Assembly (NCBI GenBank): GCA_025358055.1
Contig: JANYKV010000066.1
Location: forward strand, 33,075 to 97,074
DNA from: Gemmatimonadota bacterium
GTDB lineage: Bacteria > Gemmatimonadota > Gemmatimonadetes > Gemmatimonadales > GWC2-71-9
Length of the DNA: 64,000 nucleotides
Reading direction: 5' to 3'
Of this stretch, positions 60,165-64,000 are shown in pieces. The position numbers and the translations under genes were made by a program. How positions within the stretch are numbered: position 1 is the first letter of the stretch; each line of letters starts with the position of its first letter. Under the pieces are notes generated by a model, which did no database searches, was not told the origin of the DNA, and was given only the letters and a program-made list of their open reading frames with translations.

Positions 60165-61964
60165 CTACTGCAGCAGTCGGGCCACCGGCCGGCCCACTAT
60201 TGAGTCCAACGACTTACGAAATGCAGTCAGTTCAGCGGCCGAGGGCCGGGTCGCTACCATGTTCTCTGCTTCACTCGGGTCCGTTCCGAAATCGTAAAGC
60301 TCCTCCTTCCCCTTGAACCAACGGATATAGTGCTTCCCGGCTGATATGACCGAGAACGGGCCATCGGCACCTGCGTAGGAAGACCGGACGGGTTCGGCGG
60401 GGTGCAGGCCGGATAAGCCCCAAAAACGCGCGAGAGAGCGTCCGGGAAGTCCTTGGCCGGCTTCGAGACCAGCCAAATCGAAGATCGTTGCGGGCAGGTC
60501 GCGGAGGCTAATCGGGCTCGTGATGCGGGCCCCGGCCGGCACCCGGCTGGGAAACCGAATCACCAGGGGCACCTGCAGCAGTGGCAGATACAGGCTGTTC
60601 CCGTGCGATACCAGCTGGTGCTCACCAAACTGCTCCCCGTGGTCTGCGGTGATGATGACGATGCTTTGCTCTAGGATCCCGAGCCCCTTCAGGTGGTTCA
60701 GGAGGTCCTCGACCTGAGCATCCATGTAAGCGAGGATGCCGTCGTACTGCGCCTGGTTCCACGCGATCTCGTCGGCGGTGAGGTCGCTAAATTTGTGATC
60801 CTGCCAACGGGGATGGTATTGTCGGCCGGTGGCGGCGCCGAACTTCCGCTCGTAGCCTTTGGTGGGAATGTACGGGGAGTGCGCATCGAAATAGTTCAGG
60901 AACGCGAAGAACGGCCTCTGCTGCTCGTGCATCTGCCCGGCCCAACGAAAGAAACCTTCGTTGACCTCGGCTGCGTTGCGGCGATCGGGGTTATCGTAGT
61001 ACTTGAAAAGGGTTCGGAGCGAAGAGCGGTCCAGGAGGAGGCGGCCAATGGACGAGCACTGGACCATTGCTCCCCAGGAAACAACGTAGTCCTCGTAGTG
61101 CTGGAACCCCCGGCTCAGCCCCTTTTCGTACGACGTGTAATCCAGGTTCGCCACGAACCCACCGGTGGCATAGCCAAGGGCTGAAAGCCGCTCCGCCACC
61201 GTCGGATAGGTGCCATCCAAAGGCTTGAGGAAACTGGTTCCCAATTCGTGGGCATAGCGGCCCGTGAACATTCCCGCGTGGGACGGCAGGGTCCACGGGG
61301 CGGTCGCGATGGCCTCGTCAAAGCGCGCCCCCGATTCGGCCCAATGAGCGAGGGCCGGGGAGGTTTCCCTGGCGTAACCATATAGACTCAAGTTCATGCC
61401 CCGGACCGTATCTAGCACCAGGAGGACAATGTTGGGGGCATTGCGGCCGGCCCGAGCAGCGCGACCCGCATCCGAGGACTCCCGAAACGACCCCCACGCC
61501 GACCCACCAAACAGCGCCACGACTAAAAGGCCCAGCCATACCAGGCTCTGGTTTACGAGTTGCGTGAGACGACGCGCATGCGCCACCATGGTTACCGAAG
61601 TACGCGCGGCGAGACCCAGCGAGAGAATCATGGTCGCTTTAAATCCGATGCTCGGATAGAGGTGCACCAACGCGACATACGCAATAAAGGAGAGGACCAT
61701 CGCGACAACCCGCAGGGTAGTTCGGGAAGGCCATACCCTCGCCATCACAGCGAGGATCACGCCTGGAATGCCGATCCAAGCGATGTTTGCGATCGGAATG
61801 AGCCAAAAGAGCGAAGGGGCGGTGTGGATGACCCGGTGTAATACGACCTTCTCGAAAATTCGAACGAGCACCTCGGCTAGGCCCGTCACGAGTGCGATCC
61901 ACAGCGCCAGGCGTATCGGCTGTAGCCCCTCCGTGGGTCGGGGTACCGGCGTTGGCGTAGTCAT
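60165..61964 (-). CDS. Sulfatase-fold membrane protein with Thr-type active site
   Basis: The 599-residue protein has about four N-terminal membrane helices (to about residue 170) and an alkaline-phosphatase superfamily domain: NIVLLVLDTVRGMNLSLYGY, APWTLPSHAGMFTGRYAHEL and IITADHGEQFGEH. Where sulfatases have CxPSR, this one has WTLPSH, so formylglycine cannot be formed; threonine is the probable nucleophile, as in phospho-headgroup transferases. A related but separate enzyme is at 56858. ATG 61964 was preferred to an upstream GTG. Divergent to the deacetylase gene. Confidence 0.8.
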   Translation of the reverse strand: MTTPTPVPRPTEGLQPIRLALWIALVTGLAEVLVRIFEKVVLHRVIHTAPSLFWLIPIANIAWIGIPGVILAVMARVWPSRTTLRVVAMVLSFIAYVALVHLYPSIGFKATMILSLGLAARTSVTMVAHARRLTQLVNQSLVWLGLLVVALFGGSAWGSFRESSDAGRAARAGRNAPNIVLLVLDTVRGMNLSLYGYARETSPALAHWAESGARFDEAIATAPWTLPSHAGMFTGRYAHELGTSFLKPLDGTYPTVAERLSALGYATGGFVANLDYTSYEKGLSRGFQHYEDYVVSWGAMVQCSSIGRLLLDRSSLRTLFKYYDNPDRRNAAEVNEGFFRWAGQMHEQQRPFFAFLNYFDAHSPYIPTKGYERKFGAATGRQYHPRWQDHKFSDLTADEIAWNQAQYDGILAYMDAQVEDLLNHLKGLGILEQSIVIITADHGEQFGEHQLVSHGNSLYLPLLQVPLVIRFPSRVPAGARITSPISLRDLPATIFDLAGLEAGQGLPGRSLARFWGLSGLHPAEPVRSSYAGADGPFSVISAGKHYIRWFKGKEELYDFGTDPSEAENMVATRPSAAELTAFRKSLDSIVGRPVARLLQ

Positions 61965-62194
61965 TCGAACCGTGGCCTCCGTTTTTCTGCTCTGGGCGAT
62001 CCCTTGGGCCGCTCGCACTGCTCGGTCACGCTGTGGCTACACGCATGCCCACCGGGATCTGTAACCACCGAGTCATGCCCGTGAGGGGAATCGAAACAAT
62101 AGCCTCGTCCTCTCGGGCGCAAGGTTTCGCCGTGGCGTGCCCGCGCCGGCACCACTAGTTTTCACGCTATGCCGATGCGTCTTTCAGAGGTGTC

Positions 62195-63175
62195 ATGAAG
62201 CCTGGTTTCTTGATTACCATCGATACCGAAGGCGACAACGAGTGGTCCTACCCCAGAGTGATCACCACCCACAACGCGGCCTATTTGCCGCGCTTTCAGT
62301 CGCTCTGTGAATCCTACGGATTGAAGCCAACCTATCTGACGAACTACGAGATGGCGCAATCCAGCGAGTTTCAACAGCTGGGCCGGGAGGCCTTGAAGCG
62401 GCGCACTGCCGAAATCGGCATGCACCTGCATCCGTGGAGTTCGCCGCCACTCCATTCGTTGACCGATGACGATCTGGGGTGCCATCCCTACCTCATCGAG
62501 TACCCGGTGGAAGTGATGCGAGAGAAGATCACATGCCTCACGGATCTGCTCGAGGCCACGTTTCAAGACGCGATTGTGAGTCACCGGGCGGGCCGATGGG
62601 CCTTCGACGAACGGTATGCCCGACTCCTGGTTGATCGCGGGTACTTGGTTGATTGCTCGGTGACCCCGAACGTATCCTGGCGCCAGCACGGTGGCACGCC
62701 GGGTGGAACCGGCGGGTCCGATTTCACTCATTTTCCGTCGACCCCATATTTCGTTGATCTCGACGACATCAGCCGGCCCGGATCTTCGCCTTTGTTCGAA
62801 GTGCCCATGACCATCGTGCACCGCCGCAAGCCACTCGTTCCCGTCGCCCGATTCCTTGGCCTTCGACGGTCCACTCTGGCTCAGCGCATCGGTCGAAGGC
62901 TGGCGCCGATTTGGTGGCTGCGCCCCAACGGCCGGAATGCCGACGCGATGATCATGATGCTGCGAGAAGCGGTGAGCCAAGGTCGAGGCTACGCGGAGAT
63001 GATGCTCCATTCCAGCGAGCTGATGCCGGGCTGCAACCCGACGTTTCGAAACGATGCCGCGATCGAAAAGCTGTACCAGGACTTGGCCACCGTTTTTCAA
63101 TTTGCGCGGGATACATTTGTCGGGTTGACGCTCAAGGAATACCGGCAGATCGCTATCGCCGGGGCCACTATATGA
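62195..63175 (+). CDS. WalW-like polysaccharide deacetylase
   Basis: The 326-residue protein has an NodB-type barrel: GFLITIDTEGDNEWSYP gives the DxE/D metal site, LPRFQSLCESYGLKPTYLTN, and GMHLHPWSSPP gives the two metal-binding histidines; HRAGRWAFD is the third block. It matches the WalW group of deacetylases found in O-antigen and EPS loci. No signal peptide. It overlaps the FkbH-like gene by four bases (ATGA). Confidence 0.82.
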   Translation: MKPGFLITIDTEGDNEWSYPRVITTHNAAYLPRFQSLCESYGLKPTYLTNYEMAQSSEFQQLGREALKRRTAEIGMHLHPWSSPPLHSLTDDDLGCHPYLIEYPVEVMREKITCLTDLLEATFQDAIVSHRAGRWAFDERYARLLVDRGYLVDCSVTPNVSWRQHGGTPGGTGGSDFTHFPSTPYFVDLDDISRPGSSPLFEVPMTIVHRRKPLVPVARFLGLRRSTLAQRIGRRLAPIWWLRPNGRNADAMIMMLREAVSQGRGYAEMMLHSSELMPGCNPTFRNDAAIEKLYQDLATVFQFARDTFVGLTLKEYRQIAIAGATI

Positions 63176-64000
63176 AGCTTCTTGAAGCGCTCGAAACTCT
63201 GAAGCGATCCGCCGCATCAGGCGGGGCCGCGCTCCCGGTGTATCTGGTGAGTGGTTTTGAGCCGCTCCACCTCAAGACCTTTTTGGGAGCGCATCTCGCA
63301 TTGCGTCATCCGGCGCGACCGGTCACTATCGCGACCGGGCGATACGATGATGTCGTCGGCAACCTGGGCCGGGCCGCAAGCGCCGGACCGGAGGCCGCCG
63401 CGGTGGTGCTCGAATGGAGTGACCTCGATCCACGATTGAGCGTTCGTCGTTTAGGGGGCTGGAGCCCAAGCGATTTGCCGACCATTCTTACGGCTGCCGC
63501 GCTCCAGTTCCAGCGGCTGGGGGATGGGATCGATCGGTTGGCTCTGACCACACCGGTGTCGGTCGCGCCGCCGACTCTTCCGCTCCCCCCCGTGGCGTTT
63601 ACTCCGCAGGGCCTTGCGGGTGAGTTCGAGCTTGGTCTTCGAGATCTGGCCCTCAGATTCGCGAGCGCCTGTGCGGTGCGGCCGAACGTTCGCGTGCTGA
63701 GCCCACAATCGTTGGACGAACGCTCCCCGTTGGCGGACCGCTTCGATATCAAGGCCGAACTCTCCTTTGGATTTCCGTACCGACTGTCTCACGCCTCGGT
63801 GCTCGCTGACCTTCTCGCGGGCAGTCTGTTTCCGGTCCCATCCAAAAAGGGCCTCATCTCGGATTTGGACGACACCCTCTGGTCGGGGATTCTAGGTGAA
63901 GTGGGCAGTGCCAACGTGACCTGGGACCTGGCCGGGGGAGGCCAGGTTCACGGGCTCTACCAACAAACCTTGCGCTCGCTCGCGGATACCGGCGTATTGA
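63172..64000 (+). CDS. FkbH-like HAD protein, 3' end cut by window edge
   Basis: The frame is open to the end of the window, giving 276 residues. The N-terminal 215 residues are a SGNH-like/unknown domain; the HAD nucleophile motif appears at ISDLDDTLWSGILGEVG near base 63856, typical of the HAD-IIIC/FkbH family. FkbH-type proteins make glyceryl units or act on acyl carriers in EPS loci. ATG 63172 overlaps the deacetylase stop (ATGA). The gene continues right of the window. Confidence 0.85.
   Translation, partial: MKLLEALETLKRSAASGGAALPVYLVSGFEPLHLKTFLGAHLALRHPARPVTIATGRYDDVVGNLGRAASAGPEAAAVVLEWSDLDPRLSVRRLGGWSPSDLPTILTAAALQFQRLGDGIDRLALTTPVSVAPPTLPLPPVAFTPQGLAGEFELGLRDLALRFASACAVRPNVRVLSPQSLDERSPLADRFDIKAELSFGFPYRLSHASVLADLLAGSLFPVPSKKGLISDLDDTLWSGILGEVGSANVTWDLAGGGQVHGLYQQTLRSLADTGVL

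Noticed and set aside
1..64000. CRISPR arrays, tRNA or rRNA genes, integrases
   Set aside because: No regularly spaced direct repeats, no cloverleaf-like intergenic segments and no transposase or integrase motifs were found on reading the intergenic stretches.

Overview
The window reads as a 64 kb piece of a high-GC Gram-negative chromosome. The evidence is outer-membrane beta-barrels, a TonB-dependent receptor, lipoproteins, PEP-CTERM proteins and sigma-54 promoters. Gene content and style (PASTA protein outside a kinase, DUF4142, SufR-like regulator, VanZ and PEP-CTERM proteins, many 4-bp ATGA/GTGA overlaps) suggest Gemmatimonadota; this is inference from style, since no rRNA or named marker proves it. 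Both window edges cut a gene: an FTR1 iron permease on the left and an FkbH-like HAD protein on the right. I see no rRNA, tRNA, CRISPR array, integrase or intact transposase.

Region 1 (1-5.7 kb): the end of an FTR1 permease, a 51-bp remnant that copies the Lgt active-site region, three orphan (partly secreted) proteins, a DUF4386-like membrane protein and lgt. Region 2 (5.7-20.3 kb) is a nearly unbroken minus-strand housekeeping run. In transcription order it is GT9, hypothetical, yebC, ruvC, ruvA, a 57-residue zinc-ribbon protein, ruvB, queA, tgt, yajC, def, fmt, tenI/thiE, thiS, thiG, rsmB, PASTA protein, rpe, tlpA-like, tsaD, lgt. It joins Holliday-junction resolution, queuosine, N-formyl-methionine handling, thiazole synthesis, rRNA and tRNA modification and cell-envelope genes, mostly through start/stop overlaps. 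A good sigma-70 promoter lies before yebC.

Region 3 (20.3-31.5 kb) is a surface-glycan cluster: an MsbA-like flippase, two CgeB-like proteins, and GT2 and GT4 glycosyltransferases. It is interrupted at 27.9-30.3 kb by a small accessory patch holding REP-like repeats, gene remnants, a cupredoxin/DUF4142 pair and a divergent SufR-like regulator with visible operators. Region 4 (31.5-40.8 kb) has a patatin-ferredoxin fusion, a class-V aminotransferase, YidB, a double-DUF3761 protein, MscL, TyrS, a class A penicillin-binding protein, an amidohydrolase (possibly for futalosine menaquinone synthesis) and an HNH nuclease.

Region 5 (40.9-50.3 kb): a minus-strand operon of NtrY-like kinase, NtrC-like sigma-54 activator, Omp85-like barrel and DUF4390 protein faces a TonB receptor/lipoprotein operon. 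The gap between them carries a near-consensus sigma-54 promoter. Region 6 (50.3-64 kb) is an exopolysaccharide/PEP-CTERM region: two paralogous four-helix membrane proteins, two paralogous PEP-CTERM proteins with six conserved cysteines, a VanZ protein, an ArnT-like glycosyltransferase, two alkaline-phosphatase-fold transferases, a sugar epimerase, a WalW-like deacetylase and an FkbH-like protein. Three more sigma-54-type promoters occur here. The same palindrome, GTYGC-N6-GCGAC, precedes the TonB-receptor promoter and the first transferase promoter. The working picture is a sigma-54/NtrC-controlled surface programme whose exosortase lies outside the window.
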